A stretch of 64,000 nucleotides of DNA. Origin: Eriocheir sinensis. Lineage: Eukaryota; Arthropoda; Malacostraca; Decapoda; Varunidae. How positions within the stretch are numbered: the first letter of the stretch is position 1; each line of letters starts with the position of its first letter. The stretch covers positions 148,501-212,500 of the forward strand of contig NW_026111674.1 in NCBI RefSeq assembly GCF_024679095.1, in the 5' to 3' direction. The notes under the pieces were generated by a model. That model was given only the letters and a program-made list of their open reading frames with translations. It had not been told where the DNA came from and ran no database searches. This document shows positions 11,015-23,800 of this stretch, piece by piece. The translations under genes and the position numbers were made by a program.

Positions 11015-11430
11015 CCTCCAGCACGCCCCCGGGGAGGAACACCTTCCCTCTATTTCTCTACCCCTCCTCCCTTCAACGCCTCAGGAGGGAGCAAAGGTGT
11101 GGTGGACAGGTGGAGGAGGAGGAGGAGGAGGAGGAGGAGAAATAAGGAATGAGAAGAGAGAGGAGGTAAATAAAAAGAAAGAAAATGAAAAAAAGGGACA
11201 GAAAAGGAGGAGAAGGAGGAGGAGAAGGAGGAGGAGAAGGAAGAGGATGAGAAGAATAAAGATGAATAAAGTTAAATAAAACGTTGGAATATAAAAAAAA
11301 ACGAAGCAAAAAAAACGAGGAGCAGAAATTCAAAAAACAGAAAAAGAATATCAACTTTCAAATACAAAACCTTCAAATGTAACAAACGAAAGCCTTAATC
11401 TAATCATATCCAAGTCATCCCTTTTGCATT
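11015..11430 (+). repeat. Dispersed duplication B, copy 2 (uninterrupted)
   Basis: Partner of 525-1480. It has the CGCCCCCGGGGAGGAACACC start, a (GGA)n run at 11113-11141 and the A-rich end with GAGCAGAAATTC and ACCTTCAAATGTAACA. The SINE-bearing insertion of copy 1 is absent here, so this is the pre-insertion state. Confidence 0.65.
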
Positions 11431-11905
11431 CTTACCCCAATTCCCATTCTTTTTTATTGTTCCCCGTTTTCTTTCTCTTAATCACCCACCTTTCTGTTGT
11501 TCATGTCTGTTATGCATTATTTCTTATCATTTTGCATCATAAATAAATGTTTTGCATAATGTATATATATCTTTTTTTTTTCTTTATTAATTTTTACGTC
11601 TTACAATGTGTATGTTATTAATATATGATCTTACGTCTCTCTCTCTCTCTCTCCATTCTTCCATCTCTCTATCTCTCATTTTCCTTCTCTTTTTTTCCCC
11701 TACCTCCTCTTATCCTCTCTCTCCTTTTCTCCTTCTCTATCTCCTCTTCTCTCCATTCTCTCTTCATCCCCCACTCTTTTTTTCCCTTCCTCCCTCCCTC
11801 CCTCTCTCTCTCCCTTTCTTCTCTCCTTCCCTCCTTCCCTCCCTCCTCCCTCTCCGCCCTTTGATAGGAATGCGTTTAATATCCTGTGAGTTCTGTTGAG
11901 TTAAT

Positions 11906-11906
<1 letters not shown>
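11431..11906. other. AT-rich then pyrimidine-rich segment
   Basis: 11431-11635 is AT-rich without features; 11636-11865 is a CT/CCT tract. No gene. Confidence 0.6.

Positions 11907-11965
<59 letters not shown>
11907..11965 (+). repeat. (AC)n microsatellite
   Basis: 59 bases of pure AC. Confidence 0.97.
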
Positions 11966-11967
<2 letters not shown>

Positions 11968-11993
11968 CAGAAATGGAACCGGCCAAGTGTCAC

Positions 11994-12155
11994 CTCCTCC
12001 TCCTCCTCCTCCTCCTCCTCCTCCTCCTCCTCCTCCTCCTGACCCAGACCTGCTGTGGAATGTCCTTGTTCTCGCTCCTTATTTCTCTTATCTCTCTCAA
12101 TTATCAACTTTTTTTTCTTATTCTCCTTTGTGTTTTCTGCTTGTTGTTGTTGTTA

Positions 12156-12222
<67 letters not shown>

Positions 12223-12296
12223 CTCAAGCCAGTCGACCAAATTTCCTCCTCCTCCTCTTTCTCCTCCTCCTCCTCCTCTTCCTCCTCCTCCACTAC
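11994..12296 (+). repeat. (TCC)n, (ATT)n, (TCC)n block
   Basis: (CTC)n at 11994-12040, (TTA)n at about 12157-12220 and interrupted (TCC)n at 12244-12292. The second (TCC)n directly precedes a CR1-like fragment. Confidence 0.93.
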
Positions 12297-13137
12297 CAAA
12301 CACTACCAAATGTAAAGTAATGCATATCGGATCCAGAAACAGCAACCACATATACCACATGGGTGGCGAACCACTACATGTTGTGCAAAAGGAAAGAGAC
12401 CTCGAGGTCTCCATCAGCAGTGACTTGAAACAAACAAAACACTGCAAGTCCGCCTGTAAGAAAGCCAATACAATGCTTAGTTCATAGCGAGGAACTTCGA
12501 ATACAAGACGCCGGGAGTTATGTTATCCTTGTATAATTCGCTAGTAAGGCCCCACCTGGAATGCGCCGTGCAATTCTGGTCTCCTAATTACAGGAAAGAC
12601 ATTGATTACTTGAGAGAGTACAGCGCCGCGCCACAAAGATGATACCATCACTGAGGACGAAACCCTATGAAGAGCGACTCGAGCGACTCAACCTCTTCAC
12701 GTTGGAAAAGAGACGCCTGCGGGGAGACATGATAAGTCTTTGGTACCTGAACAAGCTCAGCAACGTTGATCACTCCAAACTCTTCACGCTACAAACTAAC
12801 CTGAGAACAAGAAACAACGGAAAAACAATTCAAGCAAAGCAATGCAATACCGACACCGGCAGGAGTTATTTCTCGAATAGAGTTGTTCGCCACTGGAACA
12901 GCCTTCCTGCAGAAGTGGTAAGCGCAGAGACCATCAACTCCTTCAAGAAACGCATTGATCGCCACTTTGCTGCAACGGGAGTGAACTGAACGTTCCCAAG
13001 AGTAGGTACACAAGTGCTTTAATCCTTCCCTGCAAGCCACTCCTGTGGCAAACGGATTGATTGAATCACTGAACGCAGGCAGCCTAGTAATGAGCCAACA
13101 GGCTTTCTGCTGCCTGCCAGTCCATGTTTCCATGTTT
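12297..13137 (+). pseudogene. CR1-like element 3' half, subfamily A copy 2
   Basis: Longest copy of subfamily A. It reads KCKVMHIGSRN, then GGEPLHVVQKERDLEVSISS (to 12487, stop), then in other frames YNSLVRPHLECAVQFWSP (about 12535-12590), and from 12639 an open frame with PYEERLERLNLFTLEKRRLR, RTRNNGK, CNTDTGRSYFSNRVV and W-N-S-L-P, ending at TGA 12987-12989. A 3' UTR of about 145 bp follows and ends in CCATGTTTCCATGTTT. This is the thumb/C-terminal part of a CR1/L2-type reverse transcriptase. At least two frame breaks make it inactive. It abuts (TCC)n at its left end and TCCTCC at its right end. Confidence 0.85.
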
Positions 13138-13640
13138 CCTCCTTTGTCCAGAGTCAGGAAGTTGCTTCCTCTCTCTTGTTCCTTCCTGCTCCTTCTCTCC
13201 TTTCAATCGTCTCTCCATCTTCCATCTGTTTCCTCCAATTTTTCCTTCCACATTTTCTCTCCCTTTCCCTCCGTCTCCTCTCCCCTTATCCTTCATCCTC
13301 CCTACCCATATATTTTCCTCCCCTTCCTTTCCTCTATCCCTTCCTCTCTTCCTTACTTTCATTCACCTTTCCATATAGTTTCCTCTTCCTCTTCGTCTTT
13401 CCTCCATACCCCTTCATTTTCCTCCACTCTCCGTCCTCTCCCTTCCTCTTATTTCCTTCACACTCTTTCTACCCCTCTCTCTCTCTCCCATTCCTTTCCC
13501 TCTCTTCCCCGCACTCTCCCATTTCCCTTTCTTCCTCAATTCTGTCCTCACATTTTCTGCCCTCTCGTCTTCCCTCTCCCCCCCTTCACTCCCTCCCTTC
13601 CCGTCCCTTCCTTTTGTTCTGGCTTCCTCCCCTTGAAGTC
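13138..13640 (+). repeat. Homopyrimidine tract
   Basis: Almost only C and T, words CTTCC, TCTCC, CCCTTC. The open frames here (up to 267 codons) are repeat translations. Confidence 0.85.
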
Positions 13641-13898
13641 ATATCACATACCAGGGCGATTCACCAATCCTGACACAGCTTCAGGGCACACTCGCATCTC
13701 ATTGGCTAACGACAGGAAGCGAATATCTTACGCTCCTGGTTCTTATCCTTCGGCTCCCTTTCCTCCCTGGGCCATGCAAGCGATTAGGGGTCTTAGAGGA
13801 GGGGGTGGTAAGGGTCGTTTTGGAGTGCAGGAGGGAGTGTCGGTTTAGGTTACCTGTTGGGATTGATTATTTTAGCTCGTGCTCAGAACAGGTGGAGC
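13641..13898. other. Unassigned mixed-composition island
   Basis: Non-repetitive, with no recognised protein. It holds CACCAATCC and CATTGGCTA, which are CCAAT-like in opposite orientations, but no other promoter sign. Confidence 0.35.
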
Positions 13899-13984
13899 AG
13901 GAGGAGGAGGAGGAGGAGGAGGAGGAGGAGGAGGAGGAGGAGAAGGAAGATTACAGCGAATTTTCTTAACTGTTGATGGCTTAT

Positions 13985-14050
<66 letters not shown>

Positions 14051-14122
14051 GTGATAGTTTATGGCAGGCAGATAATTAGAGAGACAGTGACCTGGCTTTA
14101 CCTATGTACACACACACACACA

Positions 14123-14161
<39 letters not shown>

Positions 14162-14165
14162 CTTC
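13899..14165 (+). repeat. (GGA)n, (CT)n and (AC)n block
   Basis: (GGA)n at 13899-13942, (TC)31 at 13987-14048, and (AC)n at 14107-14160, followed by AGCTTCCGGC. Confidence 0.95.
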
Positions 14166-14177
14166 CGGCAAAGGTGT

Positions 14178-14396
14178 ACAAGATAAAATAAATAAATAAA
14201 TAAAGAAGAAGAAGAAGAAGAAGAAAAAGAAGATGATGATGATGTTGGAGACGAAGAAGAAGAAGAAGAGGAAGGAGAAGAAGAAGAAAAAGAAGAAGAA
14301 GAAGAAGAAGATGAAGAAGAAGAAAAGATGAACAGAGGAAAGAAAAAAAGACAAGCAAATAAAAGATAAAAACAAAAAAAAAGAAAGGAAAAAAAA

Positions 14397-14442
<46 letters not shown>

Positions 14443-14471
14443 CTGGACAGGAAAGAAACATGACACAGCTT

Positions 14472-14502
<31 letters not shown>

Positions 14503-14533
14503 CTAGGAACGGAAGGAAATGGAGAATCGTGCC

Positions 14534-14570
<37 letters not shown>

Positions 14571-14600
14571 TTCCCATTCCTTCCCCTTCCTTTCCCTCAT
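14178..14600 (+). repeat. (AATA)n, (GAA)n, (GT)n, poly-A and (AC)n block
   Basis: (AATA)n at 14186-14204, interrupted (GAA)n at 14205-14330, (GT)n at 14398-14441, A27 at 14476-14502, and (AC)n at 14535-14570. Five repeat classes lie within 420 bp. Confidence 0.93.
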
Positions 14601-15304
<704 letters not shown>

Positions 15305-15361
<57 letters not shown>

Positions 15362-15907
15362 ATCTTTCCTTCTATCTTCTATTTTCTTTCTTTCCTCATG
15401 TCTTTTCTCTCCCTCCTCTTCCTCCTCTTTATTTTCCTATCCCATTTTCCAACCTTTCTCCATTCATTCCCCTTCATTTTTTTTCTTCACTCCCTCTTTT
15501 TCTCCTCTTCTATTTCCTTTACTATTCACTTTTCCTTCATCTCTTCCTTCCTTTTCATCAACCTCCTTTTCTCATTTTTCATCTTCAACCCTTTCTCTAT
15601 ATATTCATTTTCTTTTTTTTTTCCTTCACTCTCCCTCTGTCTCATATTCTATTTCCTTTTCCGTTCCCTTTTCTTCAATCCATTCCTTCCTCTTCATCTA
15701 TCTCCCTCTCTCATTTTCTATCCTTCATCCTTTCTCCATCCCTCTCTCCCCTTTTATATTCTACCTCTCTTCCTCTTTTTCTTCTTTATCTATTTCCCTT
15801 TCAATCACTCTTTACATCTTTCCTTCCATTTCATTCATCTTCCTTTCCAATCACTTTCTCCTTTCCGTCCATTCCTCTCCCTCCCTCCCTCTTCTTCCCT
15901 TCCTCTA
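15305..15907 (+). repeat. (CT)27 and homopyrimidine tract
   Basis: Pure CT at 15305-15358, then 550 bp of C/T-rich TTCC, CTTTT and TCTCC words. The 200-codon open frames are repeat translations. Confidence 0.88.
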
Positions 15908-16262
15908 AGTCGCGTGCCTGGAAGCGAAGAGGAATGTATGATAATGACGGGTGATGGGCGTATAATGGAACGTAATGGGGGTAAAGGGGGATGCTGGAGG
16001 AGGTGATGGAGATGACACGTGATGGGAGATGAACGGGGAGGAGGGAGGAGGGGGATGCTGGTAAGGAGGAGGAAGCTGATGATATATACGGTATGAAGAT
16101 GAAGTATTTAGGAGAAATGAATGAATAAATAAATAAATAAATAAAACTAGACATAGGAGGTTCGAAGCCAAAGTCAGAATCAGCTTGAAGGGTCCGGACG
16201 AGGTGACACACAGAGATATCAGGTAAGTCAACACCAATCAAAATTCCAAAACACAGGTGCGA
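15908..16262. other. Unassigned segment
   Basis: ATGGG-rich start with an (AATA)n at 16122-16145; no gene recognised. Confidence 0.4.
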
Positions 16263-17180
16263 GGGAGGGAGAGAACGCCAGGTGCAACGAGGAGGAGGAA
16301 GAGGAGGAGGAGGAGGAGGAGATGAGAGACAACAGGGCGAGGTGTAAATATGGAGGAGTGCGAGGAGGAGGAAGAAGGTGAGAGGTGAAGAGGAGGAGGA
16401 AGAGGAAGAGGATGAAGAGGAGGTGGTGGTGGTGGTGGTGGTGGCGAAGGAGGAGGAAAAGAATATGACTAAAAACCAGAAAAAAATCATAACAAAAACA
16501 ATAATAAATATAAAGAAAAAAAGAAAATGGATGAAGATGAAGAATGAAGAGGAAAAAGAAGAGCTTGAAAATGAAGAAGTACGAGAAGAAAATGGATTAA
16601 AGGTCAGAGATGAAGAGGAGAAGGAGGAGGAGGAAGTAGAAGAGGAAGAAGAGAAGGAGGAAGGAGAAATGGGAAAAAAATAAAGATGAAGAAAACTGAG
16701 GGAGAAGAAAAAGAAAGAGAAAAAAGATGAATTAGAAGTTGAAGAAGAAAATGGAATAGGAGGAAAAGGAGGAGGACGAGGAGGAGGAAGAGGAGGAGGA
16801 AGAGGAAATGGAAGTAGAAGAAGAGGAGGAGGGAACGATGAAGAGGAGATGTAAGTAGAAGAGAAGAAGGAGGAAGAGGAAGGAGAAAAAGAGAAATAAT
16901 GAAGATGATGAAAAAATATGAAGAAAAAAAGATAGAGAAGAAAAAGAAGAAGGAAAAAAGAAAGAGGGAAAATGAAGAAGAGGGAGACACAGCAAAACTA
17001 AAAAAAAAGAATAGAGAAAAGGCGAGAAAACAAGAGAATAAGAAGAAAAAAGTGAAGAAAAAAACAAAACAAAGGTAGAGGGAAATGGACTAAAGGTGGG
17101 AGGTGAAGGAGAAGAAGAAGAAGGAGGAGGAGGAGGAGGAGGACAATGAAGAGAAGGAGAAGGAAAAAGAAGAACAATTT
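16263..17180 (+). repeat. Homopurine tract with (GGA)n and (GGT)n
   Basis: About 900 bp of GGA, GAA and AAAG words on the + strand, with (GTG)n at 16422-16442. No coding signal. Confidence 0.88.
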
Positions 17181-17242
17181 AAGAAGTCACAAAATTAATA
17201 TATATCTATCGCCTCTTCCCCCGCTGTCTCTGGTATTCCACT

Positions 17243-17244
<2 letters not shown>

Positions 17245-17302
<58 letters not shown>
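17245..17302 (+). repeat. (TC)n microsatellite
   Basis: 58 bases of CT repeat. Confidence 0.97.
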
Positions 17303-17304
<2 letters not shown>

Positions 17305-17394
17305 ATTTGGAAACGTATAATCTTCCTGAATATCTTTCAGCACAAAAACAATACAAGGTCAATATACGTGACGTCTTAAGAACAAGGAGAACGA

Positions 17395-18225
17395 AATGAG
17401 ATGCTGGAGAAGGGAGAGGAGGGGAGATGAGGGGAGGGGAGATGAGAGGGGACGGGAGATGAGAGGGGAGAGGAGGGGAGATGATGGGAGGGGAGATGAG
17501 AGGGGAGGGGAGAAAAGATGAGAGGGGAGAGGGGAAAAGATGAGGAGAGGAGAGGGGAGGGGAGGGGAGGGGAGGAGAGAGGAGAGGGAAGAGGGGAGGG
17601 GAAGAGGTGAGGGGAAGAAGGGAGGAGAAGAGAGGAGGAAAGGAGAGAAGAGAACATAGGAAAAGAGAGGAGAGGGAGAAAGATAAGCAGAGACGAATGA
17701 GAAGAGAGGAAGCAAGGCAAGGCGAAGAGAGAGGAGGAGAGGAGAAAGGAAAACAAATCAGAGTAGAAGAGAATAAAAAAAATAGAAATAAAAAGGAGAG
17801 AAGGAGAGGAGTAGGAACCGAACGAGAAGATAAAACATTAGCAGCAGAGATAAAGAAAGAATGGAAGTAAGATAACAGAAAAGCAAATATGGAGAGAAGA
17901 AAGTGAGGATGGCGGAGACAAGGATAGTAGAAAGTAAATAGAAAAATAAGATAAACGGGAAAAAAGGAAAAAGAAAGTAAAGAAAGCAATTAACAGAGGG
18001 AAAAGGGAAAATGTGAAGAAGAGGAATAATAGAGATGAAACCAGAGGAGAGGAAGGAATAGGAGAAATCGAAGGAAACAAAAGGAGAAATAAAATAACAG
18101 GAAGAGAAGGGATAGAAAAAAAAAAGAGAGAAGGGCGGTCAAGATGTGTGGTAAAAATGGTGGGGGGGACGGAAGTATGAGGGGGAAGAGGAGGGAGAGA
18201 GGAGGAGGAGGGCAGAAGGGCAAAG
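17395..18225 (+). repeat. Homopurine tract with GGGGAGATGAGA tandem words
   Basis: 17400-17600 repeats GGGGAGATGAGAGG in irregular 10-25 bp units; the rest is GAAAG/GGAGA-rich. No gene. Confidence 0.85.
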
Positions 18226-18250
18226 AGGTCAGGTCAGGTCAGGTCAGGTC
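18226..18250 (+). repeat. (AGGTC)5 pentanucleotide repeat
   Basis: Five exact units followed by AAAC, with the inverse word TGACCTGACA 14 bases later. Each overlap forms AGGTCA, the nuclear-receptor half-site, but a simple repeat explains it equally well. Confidence 0.9.
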
Positions 18251-18477
18251 AAACACAAGACAAATGACCTGACACGCCACAAACAAATAATAGTAATAAT
18301 AGACAATAAAACGAGAAATAATAAGAAATAATAATAATAATCGGTTAGTCGCATATATATATAGCTACAAAACCTACATAACAAAAACGTACAGTTACAC
18401 GTTACCTATCCGGCGGTGATGGTGTGCCCCGGCGGTGGTGGTGGTGGTGGTGGTAGACTGTAAAGGGAAAAGACACA

Positions 18478-18813
18478 TTAGAAAAAGAGGGGAAAAGATT
18501 AGACAAGAGAACACGAGAAGAAGAGAAGATGAAAAGGAAATAGAGATGAAAGGAAGAGGATAGATTAGAAGTATTGATAAAAGAGGAAAGAAAAAAAGTG
18601 ATTAGAGGAGACAGCATGAGAAGAAGAGAAGATGAAAAGGAAATAGAGATGAAAGGAAGAGGATAGATTAGAAGTATTGATAAAAGAGGAAAGAAAAAAA
18701 GTGATTAGAGGAAACAGCATGAGAAGAAATGATGATGAAAAGGAAATGAATAGAGATGAACGGAAGAGGATAGATTAGAAGTACTACTGGTAAAAGAGGA
18801 AAGAGGAAAGTGA
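18478..18813 (+). repeat. Tandem array of about 115 bp units, left part
   Basis: Units share GAAGATGAAAAGGAAATAGA, GGAAGAGGATAGATTAGAAG and GTGATTAGAGGA. About three copies lie left of an inserted repeat, and related units resume at 18936-19230. Confidence 0.85.
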
Positions 18814-18935
18814 TTTTTTTTTTACAACAAAGGAGACAGCTCAAGGGCACAAAAAAAGGAAACAATAATAATAAAAAAAGCCCGCTACTCGCTGCTCCCA
18901 AAAAGAATCCAAAGAGGTGGCCGAAAGACAGGTCA
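18814..18935 (+). repeat. Interspersed repeat IR-1, copy 2, inside a tandem array
   Basis: T-run, ACAACAAAGGAGACAGCTCA, GGGCACAAAA, AAGCCCGCTACTCGCTGCTC, GAGGTGGCCGAAAGACAGGT. It interrupts the surrounding tandem array, so it was inserted after the array formed. Confidence 0.82.
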
Positions 18936-19240
18936 ATTTAGTGAGGAGAGAACACGAAAGGAGGAAGAGGATAGATTAGAAGTACTGATAATAGACAAAA
19001 GAGGAAATGCATGATAAAAGTGCAGTACAGAGAAAGAATACTGATAAGAGAAGTAAATTAGGAGAAGAGAAAATAGAGATGAGAAGGAAATAAAGAGACG
19101 AGAGGAAGAGGATAGATTAGAAACATTGGTAATAGACGAACGAGGAAATGCATGATAAAAGTGCAGTTTGGAGAAAGAATACTGATAAGCGAAGTAAATA
19201 TGGAGAAAAAAAAAAAAGGGAGCTGGAAGGGAGAATTCTG
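18936..19240 (+). repeat. Tandem array, right part
   Basis: Resumes with AGAACACGA and GGAAGAGGATAGATTAGAAG; two copies also share GAGGAAATGCATGATAAAAG and TGCAGT. Confidence 0.8.
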
Positions 19241-20740
19241 ATACTTTTTATTAATAGATTTTTCGGAATTTCGGCCACAACGAGTAAAGGAATGCATTGT
19301 AGTAGTAGTAGAGGTAGTAATAGTAGTAGTAGTAACGGTAGTAACAGGTAGCAATAGTAGCAGTAGTAGAAGAGAAAAAAACAATATATAAATTTACTAC
19401 AACAATTGCTTTAGAACTCTCAAAGAAAAAAAGAATGTTCCAGTTTTCTTTCCTTCCACAAACACAAACTAATATAAACTGAAACTAAAAGGGGAAAACT
19501 GGAAAATAGGAAAACTGAATCAACTCTACAGACCAACTTTGTATTGTTAATGAATAGAAACTGAAAAGGAAATGTGTTAGGAGTAAAAGAGGAACAGTAA
19601 ATCAAGTATAACCAATTAAAAAACACAAAAATAATTATTGGCATTCCACATACAAGTCATGGAGCGCCTCAGACCACGGCGTTAGCAAGAGCCCATACCA
19701 GTGTGAGGACGAGGTGGAGGAGGACAAGGCCGAGGAGGAGGAGGAAGAGCAAGATTCAAGAGAAGAAAAATAAATAAAATGAGATGAAAATAAACAGCAC
19801 GTAGGAAAGAGCAAGCCCTCAAGACGACCCTTAACCGGAAACACACAAAAAAAACATGTAATATACTTGTCAGAAAAAAGGAAAATAACAAAATAAAAAT
19901 ATCAACTGGGTACCATTTTTCTTCTCTCTCTTCTCTCCTCCTGTGATACTTGATACTCTCCTTCCGGCGGCGGGGGAGAGAGGAAGGGAGAGGGAGAGAG
20001 AGAGAGGAAGGAGAGGAGGGAGAGGGAGAGGCGGAGGGAACAAAGGAAGGAAAGGAGGAAAACATGACAAGGAAAATATGACAGGATGAAAACAGTGATA
20101 AACAAAAGCCAAAATAAATGACTTGGAAAATAATTAGGAGAAACACAACAATAATGAAAATTGGAAGAATAAGAAGAGGAGGAGGAGGAGGAAGAAGAGG
20201 AAGAGGAGAGAGGAATGTGGGCGTGTCATGATGTGTGTGTGTGTGTGTGTGTGTAAGAAAAATAAAAAATATATATGTAAGACAAACAAAGAAAAATAAC
20301 AAGAACAAGAAGAAACATGAACAAAAAGAATTAAAAGAAAATCAAAAAGGAAAAAAAGTAGAAAAAAACAGCAAAAACAAAAATTTGGGAAAAGAATAAC
20401 GAAATAGAAAATTATGAAAAAGAACAAGACAAAGGAGAGAAATAAAACAACGATTACATTAAACAAGAAAAAACAAGAAGAAAAAGAATGAGAAAGAAAA
20501 GAAAGAAAAGAAAGTGAGCAAAGATAAAGAACAGCATACATAAACAAAAAAAAACAAAAAAAAAGAAAACAGGAAATTAAATAAAAACGTTGCAAAGATC
20601 AACCGGAAAGGAGAGACTAAACAAATTATTCCTCGCTCAACAAACTGTAAAGAGGATAAAGAAAAACGCTGAAAATAAAACAAATAATTATATAAACGTT
20701 GAATGAAGAAAAACAAGCTCACTAAAGGCATGATAAGATA
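19241..20740. repeat. A- and purine-rich low-complexity DNA
   Basis: (AGT)n-like words at 19301-19372, GGAGA tracts at 19975-20050, (GGA)n near 20175-20205, (GT)n at 20233-20254, and A-rich stretches. No gene is supported; the open frames are low-complexity. Confidence 0.7.
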
Positions 20741-21190
20741 AACAGGGAGGAGGAAGGAGGAGGGAGAGAAGGAGGGAGGGAGGGAAGGAAGGAGGGATGG
20801 AGGGAAGGAAGAAAGGAGGGAAGTAAAGAAAAAGAGGAAAGAAAGTAAGGTAGGAAGGTAAGGAAGGGAGGAGGGAAGGAAGGATTGGAGGTAAAAGGGG
20901 AAGAAGAAAGGAGGGAAGGAAGGAAGGAAGGAAAGAAGAAAGATATGAAAAATGACTGATAAAAGATAGGAAGTAAGGAAGAAAGAAACAATCACGAGAA
21001 GGGAGAGATGAAATAATGAAAAGAAGGAAGAGATGAAAAGAAGGAAATAGGTTGAAAGAAAGAACGAAAGCAATCTTCGGAGAAAAAAAGAACAAAGAGA
21101 AAAGAGGAAGGAAGGAAGGAAGAGGAAGGAAGGAAGGAGAATTATATAAGTGGGTTAGGAAGGAACAGAGGAAGGAAGGAGAGAATTATA
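20741..21190 (+). repeat. (GGAA)n-rich tract
   Basis: Degenerate GGAAGGAAGGAGG repeats; a 60-bp module with GAATTATATAAGTGGGTT is duplicated at 21139-21160 and 21182-21200. Confidence 0.8.
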
Positions 21191-21278
21191 TAAGTGGGTT
21201 TTATCTCTTACACTTGACAAGAAACAGAGCAGGATAAGGATGTTGTTGTTATTTTGGTGTAGCGACATTAAAAAAATA

Positions 21279-21283
<5 letters not shown>

Positions 21284-21365
<82 letters not shown>
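21284..21365 (+). repeat. Compound (GT)n(GA)n microsatellite
   Basis: GT to 21314 then GA to 21365, without spacer. Confidence 0.97.
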
Positions 21366-21366
<1 letters not shown>

Positions 21367-21870
21367 TGGTGGTGACTATAATAGGCTATTGAAATAGGAC
21401 CACTCGAGTTATTAGGCTATTCAGAAAAAAAAAAATTCTAAAATATATTGTGAAAGAAAACCAGGCTATACCAATAATCACAACTACAAGGAATATAAGT
21501 AAATAAATAGTAAATGGGGGGGAATAACTTAAAAATAACAAACTAGGCTTTCTAAAAAAATATATACACAAAAATGATAATAATAAAAACCAGAAAATAT
21601 TGCCAATGAATCAATAAAATGTAAATCAAATGGAACAGACAAATAGATGGATGTATAGTAAATTGATAAGCAGATAGAGTAATTGAAAGATAGTACAATA
21701 ATTTATGTTAGGAGCAAAATTTTCCTTAAAGAATATATTTAACAAGTTGTGTAAATTAATGTGTCAGGAAACTCAACACACTGATCATATGCAAGTAATA
21801 TTATAATTTTCAAGCGACGGAAATGAATTAAGAAAGTTTTACTACATTCAAAATTAAAACGTAACAGTTA
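21366..21870. other. AT-rich segment without features
   Basis: No repeat and no gene recognised. Confidence 0.5.
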
Positions 21871-22200
21871 GTTTTGCCTCCTCCTCCTCCTCCTCCTCCA
21901 TCTCCTCTTCCTCTTCTTCTCCCTTCTCCTCACGTGTTCCTTGCATTAAATTCTCTCCCTCTTTCTATTCCTTTCCTTCCATCTCCATCGTACGCTAAAT
22001 CGCTCTTCTTTTGTCTCCTCTTCCTCTTCTTCCTCCTCTACTTCCATCTCCTCCTCCTCCCCTTCCTCCTCTTCTCCCTTTTCATCAAGTGTTCCTCGCA
22101 TTAAATTCTCTCCTTCTTTCTATTCCTTTCCTTCCATCTCCATCGTGCGCTAAATCGCTCTTCACTTGTCTCCTCCACTTCCTCTTCTTCCTCCTCCTCC
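21871..22200 (+). repeat. 155-bp tandem duplication, pyrimidine-rich
   Basis: GCATTAAATTCTCTCC, TTCCTTCCATCTCCATCGT and GCTAAATCGCTCTTC recur at a spacing of about 155 bp (21943 and 22098). (TCC)n lies between. Confidence 0.85.
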
Positions 22201-22439
22201 TTCCCCTCCACATCTCCACCTCTCTCATTCTTTGCACATCATTTCTCCTTCATTTCCTTCCTTTCCTTCTCTATTGTAATTGTTATCACTGTTCTCGTTC
22301 TCCTCTTCCTCCTCTTCTATGTCACCTCACTCTTAAAATTTACTCTCATTTCCTTCCTTTCCTCCTCTCTCCTCTTCCACCCTCATTTTATTACACTCCA
22401 TCTTGCAATATAATCCAAAACAATATATATTCTAACTTA

Positions 22440-23125
22440 ATCATTAAATTCTAGAACGCAAATCACCTCAGAGTCCTTAATTAATTAACAAACGACATCA
22501 CATAGCCTAGTATTTTTTAATTTACATAGCTTAGTTTTTCACCATTTCAACCCACTTTTTAAAATTTATACAACCACCAAACTCTATTTCTCAACTTCCC
22601 TGTTAATCTCAACCCCTTTAATTAACAAACATAACATAGCCTAGTCTTATTTATACCGTTTTAACCCACTCTGCATTTTCCATAGCCTAGTTTTTCATCA
22701 TTTAAACCCACTTTTTAAATTTAAACCACTAAGAAACTCCTGTATTTCCCTGTTACATCATTAAATCCACTTTTTAAATTTATATAACCACTAAACTCTT
22801 CTCCATTTTCCTGTTAATCTCTCCTTTTAATTAACAAATATAGCCTAGTCTTTTTATACCGTTTTAACCTACTCTTCGTCTTCTATAGCCTAGTTTTTCA
22901 CCATTTCAACCCACTCATAAAATTCAACCAACACCAAACTTTGCTTCTCCATTTCACTGTTAATTTCAACCCCTTTAATAAACAAATATAACATAGCCTA
23001 GTCTTTTAATACCGTTTTAACCCACTCTTCGTCTTCCATAGCCTAGTTTTTCACCATTTCAACCCACTCATAAAATTCAACCAACACCAAACTCTTTTCC
23101 ATTTCCCTGTTAATCCCGCCTCACT
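22440..23125 (+). repeat. Degenerate tandem array, about 110-160 bp units
   Basis: Repeated words CATAGCCTAGT, TTTTTCACCATTTCAACCCA, ATACCGTTTTAACC and CC(T)GTTAATC in constant order, about five copies with indels. No coding frame. Confidence 0.8.
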
Positions 23126-23267
23126 CTAATTAAAGTCTCCATGGTTTATTTACAAGGAGCTGGACCAACAAGCCAAGCCCAGATAAGCCTTGATAAGCGT
23201 CCGAGGGTGAAGGAATAGGAGGAAGGAAACAAGCAAAGGGTCTATCTTGTGTATCCTATAGCCTACC

Positions 23268-23334
23268 CATGCGTTTTCTCTCTCTCTCTCTTCCTATAAT
23301 TTTTCTCTCTATTTTGCCTTTCATTGTTTCAGTG

Positions 23335-23392
<58 letters not shown>

Positions 23393-23409
23393 GCCTTTCA
23401 TTGTTTCCG

Positions 23410-23448
<39 letters not shown>

Positions 23449-23800
23449 TTTCTTTGGCTCATTGTTTCTGTCTCTCTCTCTCTCTCTCTCTCATCTGGTT
23501 TTCCTTTTCCTGTTTCCTATCTTTTTTTCCTCTTTTCTCTTGTTTTAAGGTTAATTCCTATTTCTTCATCATCTCCTCCTCCTCCTCCTCCTCCTTTTTC
23601 TTTCCTCCTTCCTCCTTCCATCTTCCTCTCTTCCCATACGTTGTTTCCCTCCTTCTCTCCCTTTTTCTCTCCCTTCCTCTCCCATCAACAGTGCTGACTC
23701 CCTTCCTCCCCTCTCTCCCTCCTTCCCTTCCTCTCTTTCCTTCTTCTATTCTTTCCCCTATCTACGTTCTCTCCTCCCTCTCTACGCCCTTATCTTCCCT
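23268..23800 (+). repeat. (CT)n series and homopyrimidine tract
   Basis: CT runs at 23337-23388, 23413-23440 and 23471-23492, separated by copies of a TTTGG(C)C(T)TTTCATTGTTTC-like spacer; (TCC)n at 23574-23595. Confidence 0.9.
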
